From positions 1 through 64,000 of the forward strand of contig NZ_FUYF01000005.1 in NCBI RefSeq assembly GCF_900167555.1: a stretch of 64,000 nucleotides of DNA, written 5' to 3'. Every line of letters begins with the position of its first letter. Positions within the stretch are counted from its first letter, which is position 1. Below are positions 52,069 to 60,481 of the stretch, one piece after another. Below the pieces are notes generated by a model. It saw only the letters and a list, made by a program, of their open reading frames with translations, did not search any database and was not told where the DNA came from. The stretch is from Gemmiger formicilis (GTDB lineage Bacteria > Bacillota > Clostridia > Oscillospirales > Ruminococcaceae). The position numbers were made by a program, and so were the translations under genes.

Positions 52069-52132
52069 GAAAAAGACCTCCTATACAGAAATGCAGCGTT
52101 TTGCAAAAGCCCGGGTGCCCCTGCGGGGATGC

Positions 52133-54715
52133 TTACCCCTCCTCGTTTGCCGGGTCGATCTCCTCGGTCACCGTCGGGGCGTCATTGGTGGTATCCTCTC
52201 CGCTGTCCATCGTCAGCGTTATGATCGTGCCGTAGGCAGCGGAGGTTCCGGCCTCGACGTCCTGCGCCACGACCTTGCCGCTGCTGTCGCCGGCGAACTG
52301 CACGTTCAGGTTGGCGGCCTTGAGCATCTGCTCGGCAAAGGTGCCGGTCTTGCCGACGACGTCGGGCGTTGTGGTCATCGAGTTCTGGTCGGTAGCCGTG
52401 TACAGGTAAATGGTGGAGCCCGCGGGCACCACGCTGCCGCCGACGGGGTACTGGTAGACGATATTGCCGCTGCTGGGGCCGATCAGCTTATGCTTGAGGC
52501 CCAGGCGGTTCAGCGTGACCTGCGCGTTCGTCCAGGTGTAGTCCAGGCAGGTCTGCACGGTCACAGTGCCGGTGGGGTTGTAGTCAGCGTCCTGCTCGAT
52601 GCCCAGATAGGGCGCGATCTCGCTGATGATGTTGCCAACGACGGGGGCCACGACCTGGCTGGCATAGTCCTTGACCCAGCGCGGGTCATCCAGCAGGACG
52701 AAAACCTCGATCTCGGGATCGTCGATGGGCAGCACAGCGGCAAAGCTCATCATTTTATAATAGTCGCCGTCGCCGCGCAGATGGCGGTCCGTGCGCTCTG
52801 CCGTACCGGACTTGCCGCCGATGCGGTAGCCCGCCACGTAGGCGTTGGCGCAGGAGTGGTAGTCCCCTGCCCCGTAGACGTTGTTTTCCATCATGGACAG
52901 CAGCTGCCGACTGACTTCTTCGGAGATGACCTGGCGGCGGATGTTCGTCTCGGTCTGGGAGATAATGTTGCCGTCCTTGTCAGAGATGGAATCCACGACA
53001 TAGGGCGTAACAAGGTAGCCGCCGTTGGCAATGGCCGCTACGGCGGTAGCCATCTGCATCGGGGTGATGGACTCGTTCTGGCCGAAGGCCGCCGTGTACA
53101 GGTTTGTATCGACCTCTGCCATCTGCTCGGCGTTGTAGACGCTGGTCCAGCGGGTCTCGTTGGGCAGGTCGATGCCGGTGGGCTGGGTAAAGCCGAACGC
53201 CTGGATATAGTCGTAGAAGATCTGCGGCTTGAGCGTCTCTGCCGCCTGAATGAACCAGAGGTTGCAGCTGTGGTTCAGCGCACCTGCCATATCCAGCAGG
53301 CCGTGGACCTCGCCGTTGGCACAGCGGTAGGTGTGCTCCCACAGCTCGCTGCCCTCGTTGACGGTCAGGCTTCCGTTGCAGTAGAAGGTCTGCTCCGCAC
53401 TCATAACACCGGAGTCCAGCCCTGCCGAGGCCGTGATGAGCTTGAACACCGAGCCGGGCATATACAGCTCGGTAATGTTCTTATTCTTCCACTGGGCCTC
53501 GCGCATCATACCCTGCAGCTGGGTAGCCTCGCTGGAGACCTCCTCGCCCTTCTCGTTCGTCGTCTTTTCATGGCTGATGATTCCGTCTGCAATGATGTCC
53601 TTGACGGCCTTCTCGCCCAGACGGCTTTCCAGCCAGTCAATGTCCTCCGCGTCGATCTCTGTTTTGGCCAGGATCTCGTTCATTTTGGGGTCGGTGATCG
53701 TCTTGGGGTCGTTGGGGTCAAACTGCTCAAGGGACGCCATCGCCAGGATCGCGCCGGTCTTGACATTCATGACAATGGCGCTCCCGCGGCCATGGACCGT
53801 AAAGGTGCTCATCGCCTCGGTCAGGTACTCCTCGACGATGGACTGTACGTTCTCGTCGATGGTCAGGTTCAGGTTGCTGCCGTCGATGGCTTCATGCACG
53901 TCGGCCTGACCGCTGGCCAGCGGGTCACCGTAGGCGTCCGTTTCGGCCACGCTGCGGCCCGGCGTACCGGCCAGCGTCTCGTCGTAATATTTTTCCAGTC
54001 CGTAGGCACCCGAGCCGTCCTCATTGCAGAAGCCCAGCACCGAGGCCAGGAACTCCCCATAGGGGTAAGTGCGGGAGGCTGCCTGTTCGCTGGTCAGGTA
54101 GAGGATACGGGTTGCCTTGCTGGTTTTGGACTCGCCGTCCTTCTTGTCCTCCTTATCCTCCTTTTCCTCGGTCTGCAGGCTCGTGTCCACCGCAGCGCCG
54201 TCCTTGAGGCGGTAGCTGTCTGCATAGGCCAGGATAGCATCCGCCACGGGCTTTTCGACACTCTTTTTCACCACACGGTACTGGTACGGCTCACCGGTAT
54301 CCTTGTTGGACGCCGTCAGCGCCTTGTACACAGTATCCGCCGTTGTGCCGTCGTCCAGCAGCTCGGCAATGTGCTCTGCCGCTGTGCGGATCTGGTCCTC
54401 CGTCGCCCCGCTCTCTAAAATGGAGGACGGGTCGGCCACGATGTTCCATACCGTGCTGCTCTTGGCCAGCAGCTTGCCGTTGGCGCTGTAGATTGAGCCG
54501 CGCACAGCGGGCAGCGTTGTGTCCTTCAGCTGCTGGGTCACAGCCTCGGCGCGGTAGCTCTCGGCATCACGCACCTGCCACACATACAGCTGGTAGACCA
54601 GCACGCCGTAGCAGGCGAGGATAAATGCTATCATGCAAAACAGCGTCCAGTATTTTATGCGCTTGCTTGCCCGGGGACGATGCCGGGGGGAATGGTTGGG
54701 TCGTTGCTCTGTCAT
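52133..54715 (-). CDS. Class B penicillin-binding protein with PASTA domains (FtsI/SpoVD-like)
   Basis: This 860-residue division or sporulation transpeptidase has one membrane anchor (about 22-44) and a dimerisation domain. The transpeptidase has SVFK (Ser near 422), SCN (near 481) and KSGT (near 633). Two PASTA domains at the C-terminus (about 715-840) bind peptidoglycan. An acidic, Lys-rich insert (EEKEDKEDKKDGESK) is in the N-terminal part. Position between ftsL and murF marks it as the divisome PBP; whether it acts in vegetative division, in spore cortex synthesis like SpoVD, or both cannot be told. Confidence 0.94.
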   Translation of the reverse strand: MTEQRPNHSPRHRPRASKRIKYWTLFCMIAFILACYGVLVYQLYVWQVRDAESYRAEAVTQQLKDTTLPAVRGSIYSANGKLLAKSSTVWNIVADPSSILESGATEDQIRTAAEHIAELLDDGTTADTVYKALTASNKDTGEPYQYRVVKKSVEKPVADAILAYADSYRLKDGAAVDTSLQTEEKEDKEDKKDGESKTSKATRILYLTSEQAASRTYPYGEFLASVLGFCNEDGSGAYGLEKYYDETLAGTPGRSVAETDAYGDPLASGQADVHEAIDGSNLNLTIDENVQSIVEEYLTEAMSTFTVHGRGSAIVMNVKTGAILAMASLEQFDPNDPKTITDPKMNEILAKTEIDAEDIDWLESRLGEKAVKDIIADGIISHEKTTNEKGEEVSSEATQLQGMMREAQWKNKNITELYMPGSVFKLITASAGLDSGVMSAEQTFYCNGSLTVNEGSELWEHTYRCANGEVHGLLDMAGALNHSCNLWFIQAAETLKPQIFYDYIQAFGFTQPTGIDLPNETRWTSVYNAEQMAEVDTNLYTAAFGQNESITPMQMATAVAAIANGGYLVTPYVVDSISDKDGNIISQTETNIRRQVISEEVSRQLLSMMENNVYGAGDYHSCANAYVAGYRIGGKSGTAERTDRHLRGDGDYYKMMSFAAVLPIDDPEIEVFVLLDDPRWVKDYASQVVAPVVGNIISEIAPYLGIEQDADYNPTGTVTVQTCLDYTWTNAQVTLNRLGLKHKLIGPSSGNIVYQYPVGGSVVPAGSTIYLYTATDQNSMTTTPDVVGKTGTFAEQMLKAANLNVQFAGDSSGKVVAQDVEAGTSAAYGTIITLTMDSGEDTTNDAPTVTEEIDPANEEG

Positions 54716-54804
54716 GGATACACCTTGTTATTTCAAAAGCCTTTTTGCCGACGGCAGCAAGGCCGTGCAGCAAAAAGGCTCGTAGCTGCATATTTCTGGT
54801 TGTT

Positions 54805-55284
54805 TTACGGATTCAGGCTGTCCAGCAGGCTCAGCGCTGCCGTGCGCACCTCATCCAACAGGCGGCCCGCGGCGCCGGTGTTCCGCTCAATGATGCTCTG
54901 GTCCTCCAGCTGGACGTAGGTGATCTGGCTGGGATCGGCCTTGACCAGTCCCAGCTCACCCTCGGCCACCTGCTGCAGACTGGCGCGGCTCGTGATGTCG
55001 TTCATCCGGGTGTTCAGGTAGTCGTATTCGCTCTGGGCCTCGGCCAGCTGGACGCTGACCTCATCGACCTGCGCGTTCAGTTCCATCAGCGTTGCACCGC
55101 TCATCAGGCTGCTGATTGCCAGCCCGCCAAACACGGCAAGGATCAGCACGATCACGGCAGTCCGCATCACATGGCGGACGCGGTTCAGGCCGTGGTTGCC
55201 GCCGCGCACCGCACGCACCTGCGGGCGCGGCGGGGGCTCCAGTTTCGGTGCTGCCGAGCCCTCGTGCAGCAAAACAGTTGTCAT
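54805..55284 (-). CDS. ftsL: FtsL-like cell division protein
   Basis: This 159-residue bitopic protein sits in the ftsL position between rsmH and the PBP. A proline- and arginine-rich cytoplasmic N-terminus leads to one membrane helix (about 41-61) and an extracytoplasmic coiled coil (MELNAQVDEVSVQLAEAQSE region), followed by a tail rich in charged residues. FtsL proteins are poorly conserved; the call rests on topology and context. The gene begins 12 bp downstream of the rsmH stop. Confidence 0.8.
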   Translation of the reverse strand: MTTVLLHEGSAAPKLEPPPRPQVRAVRGGNHGLNRVRHVMRTAVIVLILAVFGGLAISSLMSGATLMELNAQVDEVSVQLAEAQSEYDYLNTRMNDITSRASLQQVAEGELGLVKADPSQITYVQLEDQSIIERNTGAAGRLLDEVRTAALSLLDSLNP

Positions 55285-55296
55285 GAATAATGCCTA

Positions 55297-56220
55297 TTAT
55301 GCTTTCTCCAACACTCTCAATTTGGCGCTGCGGCTGCGACGGTTGGTCTCCAGCTCCGCGGCGTCAGCCTCAATGGGCTTGCGGGTAATCAGCTTGGCCT
55401 TGGCCACACCTCCGCAGGTGCAGATGGGCTGCTCCGGCGGGCAGGTGCAGCGCTGTGCCCAGCGGCGGAACTTGTTCTTGACGAGCCGATCCTCCAGGCT
55501 GTGGAAGGTGATGACGCAGAGCCGCCCGCCCGGGGCCAGACAGTCAAAGATGGCGTCGAGCCCCTCGTTCAGGGCGTCCAGCTCGGAGTTGACCGCAATG
55601 CGGATGGCCTGGAAGGTGCGGCGCGCCGGATTCTTCGCCTTGCGGCGCTCTGCCGGGGGCACGGCGGCGGCGACGATCTCGGCCAGCTGCAGCGTAGTCA
55701 GGATGGGCTGCTCCGCCCGCGCGGCGACAATTTTGCCCGCGATCTGCCAGGCATACGGCTCCTCACCGTAGTCACGCAGGATGCGGGTCAGCTCCTCACG
55801 ATCCAGCGTGTTGACCAGATCCGCGGCGGTGGGGCCCTGCTGGCTCATGCGCATATCGAGCGGCGCGTCGGCATGGTAAGAGAAGCCGCGGGCCGCGTCG
55901 TCCAGCTGGTGGCTGGACACGCCGAGATCGAGCAGGGCCCCATTGACCGCCGGGATGCCAAGCTCCGCAAGGACCCGGGCGGCCTCACGGAAATTGACCT
56001 GCACCACCTGCGCCGGCAGACCCTTGAGCCTTTCGGTGGCGACTGCCACCGCATCCGGGTCCTGATCGAGCGAGATCAGACGTCCTGTGGTCAGGCGTTT
56101 GGCGATTTCTCTGCTGTGACCGGCGCCGCCGGCGGTGCCATCCAGATAGATACCGGCAGGGTCGATGTTCAGCCCGTCCAGACAGGGCTGCAGCAGTACG
56201 GGGATATGTGAAAATTCCAT
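55297..56220 (-). CDS. rsmH: 16S rRNA (cytosine(1402)-N(4))-methyltransferase
   Basis: This 307-residue RsmH (MraW) methylates C1402 of 16S rRNA. The start MEFSHIPVLLQPCLDGLNI is typical. The SAM-binding motif is YLDGTAGGAGHS. ALLDLGVSSHQLDDAARGFSY follows, with the insertion domain in the middle, then the C-terminal FHSLEDRLVKNKFR. It is the second gene of the dcw operon, 19 bp after mraZ. Confidence 0.96.
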   Translation of the reverse strand: MEFSHIPVLLQPCLDGLNIDPAGIYLDGTAGGAGHSREIAKRLTTGRLISLDQDPDAVAVATERLKGLPAQVVQVNFREAARVLAELGIPAVNGALLDLGVSSHQLDDAARGFSYHADAPLDMRMSQQGPTAADLVNTLDREELTRILRDYGEEPYAWQIAGKIVAARAEQPILTTLQLAEIVAAAVPPAERRKAKNPARRTFQAIRIAVNSELDALNEGLDAIFDCLAPGGRLCVITFHSLEDRLVKNKFRRWAQRCTCPPEQPICTCGGVAKAKLITRKPIEADAAELETNRRSRSAKLRVLEKA

Positions 56221-56239
56221 GTGTTATCGTCCTGTTTTG

Positions 56240-56686
56240 TTAAAAATCAAGGTCTTCCATCGCAGCGGTGAAGTCCTCATCGCTCGTTTCCTGGTTGGCG
56301 TTCCACGCCTCGGTGTTCCAGATCTCGGCAAAGCTGCGGCTGCCGATGATGGTCACATCGTGGTCGAGGCCCGCGTACTCCCGCAGCTTGGCGGGCAGCT
56401 GAATGCGGCCCTGCTTGTCCGGGGTGACCTCGACGGCGGAGGCGTAGAGCATACGGCTGACCTTGCGGCCCTTGACGAGGCCCTTTTCCTCAATTTTGGC
56501 GGCGACCTTTTCGAACTCCTCCGCCGGGAAGGCGGCCAGGCAGTGATCCAGCCACCGGGTCACGATGAAGGTCTCCCCCATCGCGTCCCGGAAGCGGGCG
56601 GGAAAGTTCAGACGTCCTTTTGCGTCGATTGCGTAATCATACTGACCGACGAGCATCCGGCTTTCCCTCCCTTCGTCATACTGCAC
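56240..56686 (-). CDS. mraZ: Transcriptional regulator MraZ
   Basis: This 148-residue protein has two AbrB-like SpoVT repeats. The first is GQYDYAIDAKGRLNFPARFRD and the second VEVTPDKQGRIQLPAKLREYAG. MraZ rings bind repeated TGGG-type boxes in their own promoter and repress the dcw operon in studied bacteria. It is the first gene of the operon. The upstream region contains suitable boxes. The start at 56686 is six codons before MLVGQYDYAID; the inner Met is a possible alternative, with GGGAGGG... just ahead of it. Confidence 0.93.
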   Translation of the reverse strand: MQYDEGRESRMLVGQYDYAIDAKGRLNFPARFRDAMGETFIVTRWLDHCLAAFPAEEFEKVAAKIEEKGLVKGRKVSRMLYASAVEVTPDKQGRIQLPAKLREYAGLDHDVTIIGSRSFAEIWNTEAWNANQETSDEDFTAAMEDLDF

Positions 56687-56750
56687 AAATCTTCGGCAAG
56701 ATTTTTTACGTCGCTGCGTTCAGTTTGTTAATAACTCTGTGGAGAACGTG

Positions 56751-56831
56751 GAAAACTACCCATTCTTCCCCACTTTTGTTGTTATTCACACCACAATTAC
56801 CCACCTGTGGTAAAATAATAGTACCATTTTA
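56751..56831 (-). promoter_or_regulatory. dcw promoter region with candidate MraZ boxes
   Basis: On the minus strand TGGGG-AAGAA-TGGGT (plus 56772-56758) has the 10-bp periodicity described for E. coli MraZ sites. A second group TGGGT-AATTG-TGGTG (plus 56803-56789) lies 41 bp upstream. AT-rich hexamers (TACTATTATTTT) upstream could hold the -10/-35. The operon therefore probably has autoregulation; exact promoter elements are uncertain. Confidence 0.5.
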
Positions 56832-56973
56832 TTCAGCAAAAAGCAAGGGCAGGCGGGGAAAAACTGCGCCATGAATTGATTTTTCACAGTTTGTACAAAG
56901 GGATCGGGATACAGGTCAGCAGTTTGCAGCAAATGCGCACGCGGCAAAATTCCTGCCCCCGGGCAAAGAAATG

Positions 56974-57009
56974 CGCCGCACCATATTGCACGGTGCGGCG
57001 TTGTTTTTT
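56974..57009 (+). terminator. Isolated plus-strand terminator
   Basis: CGCCGCACC and GGTGCGGCG form a perfect 9-bp stem with a 9-nt loop, then TTGTTTTTT. No plus-strand gene precedes it in 56687-56973; the gap otherwise holds only the mraZ promoter region. It may end a small RNA or work weakly for the minus-strand genes. Confidence 0.55.
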
Positions 57010-57066
57010 CATATTGTGTTGCCATGGGCAGAAATGTGCCGTGAATAACAACACCTCTGCATTTTT

Positions 57067-57540
57067 TTACTTGGGCATATTATTCTTGGGGCGGGCGGCG
57101 CTGCGCAGATTCATACGGGTGTTCTTGATGTCCGCCATGCTTCGGCCCAGCACCTCCTCGGAGTTCTTCAGGATCGTCTCGCAGTACAGGGTCGCCTTGC
57201 GGGTCAGTTCCTTGGCGCTCTTCTGGGCAGCGGACAGGATCTCCGCCGCGTGCTGCTGACTGCGCTTGACGATCTCCTGCTCGCTGGTCAGGACGCGGGC
57301 GCGCTCCTCTGCCTGCTGAATGATGTTTTCGGACTCAATGCGGGCGTTCTGCATGATTTGCTCGCGGTCATTCACGATTTTTTTGCTCTCGCGGATCTCG
57401 TCGGGCAGATTGTTGCGCACCTCATCGATAATATCGCGCATACGGTCCACATCGACCATGCGCTTGGAAGCGGAGAACGGAACTATCGTCCCGGCCTCCA
57501 GCGTTTCTTCCATCATCTCCAACAGTTCTTCAACGTTCAT
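57067..57540 (-). CDS. Coiled-coil ATPase-subunit-like protein of unknown function
   Basis: This 157-residue protein is mostly helical, with a long coiled coil (about 45-130) containing ESKKIVNDREQIMQNARIES and ENIIQQAEERARVL. It resembles the DivIVA/F0-b-like 'ATPase' proteins conserved next to rsmD and coaD in clostridia, which have no established role. It overlaps the rsmD stop by 4 bp, so it is co-translated with it. There is no membrane helix or signal peptide. I infer a structural or division-related role only weakly from the neighbourhood. Confidence 0.72.
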   Translation of the reverse strand: MNVEELLEMMEETLEAGTIVPFSASKRMVDVDRMRDIIDEVRNNLPDEIRESKKIVNDREQIMQNARIESENIIQQAEERARVLTSEQEIVKRSQQHAAEILSAAQKSAKELTRKATLYCETILKNSEEVLGRSMADIKNTRMNLRSAARPKNNMPK

Positions 57541-58085
57541 ACCTCTTCCCCTCTCTCATAGCGGCTGACCTTGATCTTGCCGTAGTTGTACTGCTTCACC
57601 AGCGTCAGAGCGCCCGCCTGCTCGGGCAGGTCGGCCTCGCGCTCGGTCTCGCAGAGCACGACCCCGCCGGGGGCCATCTTAGCGGCCAGCAGCGGCAGCA
57701 CGGCAGCCACGGTATCATGGTGGAACGGCGGATCCAGCAGAGCCAAGTCAAACGGCCCGCGGATGTTGGCGAGAAAGCTCTCGGCCTCGCCCTGGCGTAT
57801 ATCACTCTGGCGGTCCACCCCTGCCGTTTTGCAGTTGGCCCTCACAACGGCGAGTGCCTCGGTGGAGCGGTCCACAAAGAGGCAGCTTTTGGCACCGCGG
57901 GACAGAGCCTCGATGCCCAGCTGACCGCTGCCTGCGAACAGGTCCAGCACCCGTGCCCCCGGCACCAGGAACTGCACGCTGGAGAACATGGCCTCCTTCA
58001 CACGGTTGATGGTCGGGCGGGTAATGTCCTCGCCCGGCAGGGCCTGCAGATTTTTGCCGCGAGCTGTTCCGGCAATCACGCGCAT
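57537..58085 (-). CDS. rsmD: 16S rRNA (guanine(966)-N(2))-methyltransferase
   Basis: This 182-residue RsmD methylates G966 of 16S rRNA. The start MRVIAGTARGKNLQALPG is typical, so 58085 is chosen over an upstream ATG at 58109. The SAM-binding motif is VLDLFAGSGQLGIEALSRGA, and the catalytic DPPF is in LALLDPPFHHD. It heads a two-gene minus-strand unit with the coiled-coil gene, facing away from the tRNA. Confidence 0.94.
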   Translation of the reverse strand: MRVIAGTARGKNLQALPGEDITRPTINRVKEAMFSSVQFLVPGARVLDLFAGSGQLGIEALSRGAKSCLFVDRSTEALAVVRANCKTAGVDRQSDIRQGEAESFLANIRGPFDLALLDPPFHHDTVAAVLPLLAAKMAPGGVVLCETEREADLPEQAGALTLVKQYNYGKIKVSRYERGEEV

Positions 58086-58275
58086 GGTGCCGCACCTCTT
58101 TCCTCTCAAAATTTCGTTTATACAGATTCAGTATTTATTATGGTGCTTTGGCGTAGGATTGTCAAGGGTGCAAAATGTAAAATAAAATGGCAAAAGGGTA
58201 ACAGAGGCAGGAAAACACGGCCCGGTGGGCTTGACAAACACCCCCGCAGATGGGTATAATAGATACTGTTGTTAC

Positions 58276-58350
58276 GCGGCTGTCGTACAACGGCTAGTAC
58301 ATCAGCCTTCCAAGCTGAGGACGTGGGTTCGACTCCCATCAGCCGCTCCA
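58276..58350 (+). tRNA. tRNA-Gly (anticodon TCC)
   Basis: This 75-nt cloverleaf includes an encoded CCA. The acceptor stem GCGGCTG pairs with CAGCCGC. The D arm has GTAC...GTAC, the anticodon stem-loop is TCAGC-CTTCCAA-GCTGA with TCC as anticodon, and the T arm is GTGGG-TTCGACT-CCCAT. A terminator follows directly. It stands alone. Confidence 0.97.
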
Positions 58351-58352
58351 AT

Positions 58353-58395
58353 AAAAAATCCCTGTGTCACATTCAGACGCAGGGATTTTTTTATT
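58353..58395 (+). terminator. Terminator behind tRNA-Gly
   Basis: AAAAAATCCCTGTGTC and GACGCAGGGATTTTTTT form a stem with T-runs on both strands. It may also serve the minus-strand gene ending at 58446. Confidence 0.88.
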
Positions 58396-58445
58396 GCAGA
58401 ACGCAGCCGGGGCGAACAGCCTTCGCCCGCTGGGCCGGTTTCCGA

Positions 58446-59543
58446 TTACAGCTTCACCAATTCTGCCTTCAGGTTCTTCAGTTCCTTCTCCAGGCGGTCC
58501 TTGTCCTTGTTGTAGTCCTGGTAGGCCTGCAGGCGGGCTTCGACGTTGGGGTCCTCGGCGGAGAGATAGCCGCTGTTCATAGAGGCTGTGTAGCTGAACT
58601 TCTTCAGCGTGCCGTTGAAGTCGATGACCATGAACTGGCCCTCGGCGGGCCGGACCGTGCCTGCGCCGAACATTTTATGGTTGATTTTACAGCCGGTCAG
58701 GTCGGGCAGCGCAGCAGGGTTCGCCAGCAGCTCCTGCAGCTCCTGCTCACATTCGCCGATGCGGATGCAAAGCTCGGCGCGGTCCGCCTTCTCCTTCACA
58801 GCCTTTGCGCGCTCCCTGCTCGTCGAGCCGCGGGTGTAGCCCTTCGGGTAGAACTGCTCGGCGTAGGCCGTGTGCAGGATGTCGTACACAAGCAGGTGCA
58901 GCGCGTCGTCGATGCCGCCCAGCTCCTGCTCCGCGTAGGCCTTGTGCAGGGCGATGATCTCCGGGTAGTTCTCCAGCGCGTGCAGCAGGTCGTTGCACAT
59001 CGTGTAGTAACGCGGCAGGTCCAGCGCCGTGCCGCCGCCAAAGTCTGCCTCATACCCAAAGTAATCTGCCCACGCCTTCGCCTCGCTGGCCTGATAGAAG
59101 TAGTTCGCGTGCGGCTCCCACAGGTTCAGGAAGAACACCGCGTTGGCCGTGTTCATCGTATACTTGCTCATGCGCGGGAACACGCGGCGGAACCGCCCGT
59201 TGATCTGGTCAGCGAACAGTTCGGCGCGGCCCCGGCGCTTGGAAATATCACCGCCGTCCTCATTGTACAGCCAGCGGAAGCACTCGCGGACGAGTTCGAC
59301 CTCGCTGTCGCGCAGCATCAGGTTCTGCAGGCCGCCGATGGGCTGCAGGGCCGGGTTGTCCAGCGTCGGCTGGGCCTGCTGCATGGCATCGGCAAACATG
59401 GCTGGAAAGTCGCTGTCCTCGATGTCCCAGTTCACGCCAAAGCAGTCTACCGCGCGCCAGACCGTTCCCTCATCGGCTGCCGCGCGGGCTTTGCAGTGCT
59501 GAACGTATTGTGCAAGGATCCCATTCAAATTCTCAGTATTCAA
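58446..59543 (-). CDS. Hypothetical protein next to tRNA-Gly
   Basis: This 365-residue soluble protein belongs to no family I recognise. The sequence is rich in aromatic residues and acidic in the middle (FLNLWEPHANYFYQASEAKAW, LPRYYTMCNDLLHALENYPE). It contains a KINHKMFGAGTV-like beta segment followed by VIDFNGTLKKFSY, and ends in a predicted coiled coil (DYNKDKDRLEKELKNLKAELV). The start is a TTG at 59543 with AGGAGGA six nt upstream. The frame is open further upstream, but that part overlaps an unrelated gene and terminator. No signal peptide is seen. Confidence 0.75.
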   Translation of the reverse strand: MNTENLNGILAQYVQHCKARAAADEGTVWRAVDCFGVNWDIEDSDFPAMFADAMQQAQPTLDNPALQPIGGLQNLMLRDSEVELVRECFRWLYNEDGGDISKRRGRAELFADQINGRFRRVFPRMSKYTMNTANAVFFLNLWEPHANYFYQASEAKAWADYFGYEADFGGGTALDLPRYYTMCNDLLHALENYPEIIALHKAYAEQELGGIDDALHLLVYDILHTAYAEQFYPKGYTRGSTSRERAKAVKEKADRAELCIRIGECEQELQELLANPAALPDLTGCKINHKMFGAGTVRPAEGQFMVIDFNGTLKKFSYTASMNSGYLSAEDPNVEARLQAYQDYNKDKDRLEKELKNLKAELVKL

Positions 59544-59615
59544 ACCAATTCCTCCTAAAAAAATCAGCCTTCCCATTATAAAAGACCCTGCGCGGAGCGT
59601 CAAGACCGCAAAACG

Positions 59616-59642
59616 ACAAAAAGCCCCCTCTTTCGAGGGGGC
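59616..59642 (-). terminator. Terminator of the phosphoribosyltransferase gene
   Basis: GCCCCCTC-TTTC-GAGGGGGC (59623-59642) is followed on the minus strand by TTTTTGTCGTTTT. Confidence 0.88.
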
Positions 59643-59658
59643 AAAATCGTCAGAAAAT

Positions 59659-60297
59659 TTACAGGCTCGAGTAGCCGAAGCTGTTGACAAGCGCATCAAT
59701 TTTCTTGCCCTGCCTGCACCACGGGCAGCTGTGGGAGTCGTAGGTTTCGTAGTCGGGAAGGTCGTGGGTGTCAAAGATGCTGGCCACGGGGTAGCCTGCG
59801 CACTCCTTGACCGACGCAAAGATCGACGCGATGCCGACGGGATCGCCGCCATAGTAGCGGATGGCCTCGACAGCGCCCTGCACGGTGAAGCCGGTGGTGA
59901 CAGACGCCGCCAGCACCAGTACATGCTTACCGGCGATCATCGGGGCGGTGTTTTCGCGGAAAAGCAGCTGGCTGCCGGTGGTGTGCTCCGGCGTGACGAC
60001 GTAAATTGTCTGGTGGGCGTTCATATTCGTATAGCCGGCCTTTGTCAGCTCACTGGCCATGCAGGCGCCGATGACCTCGGTGCCGTCCAGGCAGAGGATC
60101 GTGTCCACAATGGTCGTCGACTTGTACTCTCGCACCAGCTCGGCGGCGGCAGCGCGTGCCTCCGACAGGCGGAACTTTGTCAGGGTGACATCAATGTAGT
60201 AGTTGATATGGCTGTGGCTGGTGGCATAGTGCCCCTTGCTGACGCGCAGCTGCAAATTCGATTTGCCGGTGGGCAGTTTTACAAGATTCATCGCCAT
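59659..60297 (-). CDS. Orotate phosphoribosyltransferase-like protein
   Basis: This 212-residue type I phosphoribosyltransferase resembles orotate PRTase-like proteins of clostridia. The PRPP-binding region is HVLVLAASVTTGFTVQGAVEAI; the usual acidic pair before the loop is replaced by AAS, which is unusual. A metal-type cysteine cluster is near the end (SHSCPWCRQG). The N-terminal VSKGHYATSHSHINYYID is conserved in this subgroup. True OMP synthesis is uncertain; a regulatory or different base specificity is possible. It is divergent from the DnaD gene and has its own terminator. Confidence 0.75.
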   Translation of the reverse strand: MAMNLVKLPTGKSNLQLRVSKGHYATSHSHINYYIDVTLTKFRLSEARAAAAELVREYKSTTIVDTILCLDGTEVIGACMASELTKAGYTNMNAHQTIYVVTPEHTTGSQLLFRENTAPMIAGKHVLVLAASVTTGFTVQGAVEAIRYYGGDPVGIASIFASVKECAGYPVASIFDTHDLPDYETYDSHSCPWCRQGKKIDALVNSFGYSSL

Positions 60298-60481
60298 GGT
60301 GGTCTCCCCCTTAATGCTTTAACTGTTTATGGTACTATTGTACAAATTTGTGCATCAAAATACAAGGAACGCATTGCCCAAAATCCGGCGCTGATTTTTG
60401 GGCAGTTTTTCTTCGAGATTGACCAAATGGCACTTTTGTGGTATAATAAGCCAACAATTTATAGTGGGGAGGTTTGCGGAT

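Noticed and set aside
56751-56831. Chromosomal origin, suggested by a TTATTCACA DnaA-box-like sequence and AT-richness
   Set aside because: Only one good box, and no dnaA, dnaN or related genes nearby; mraZ boxes and a promoter explain the region better.
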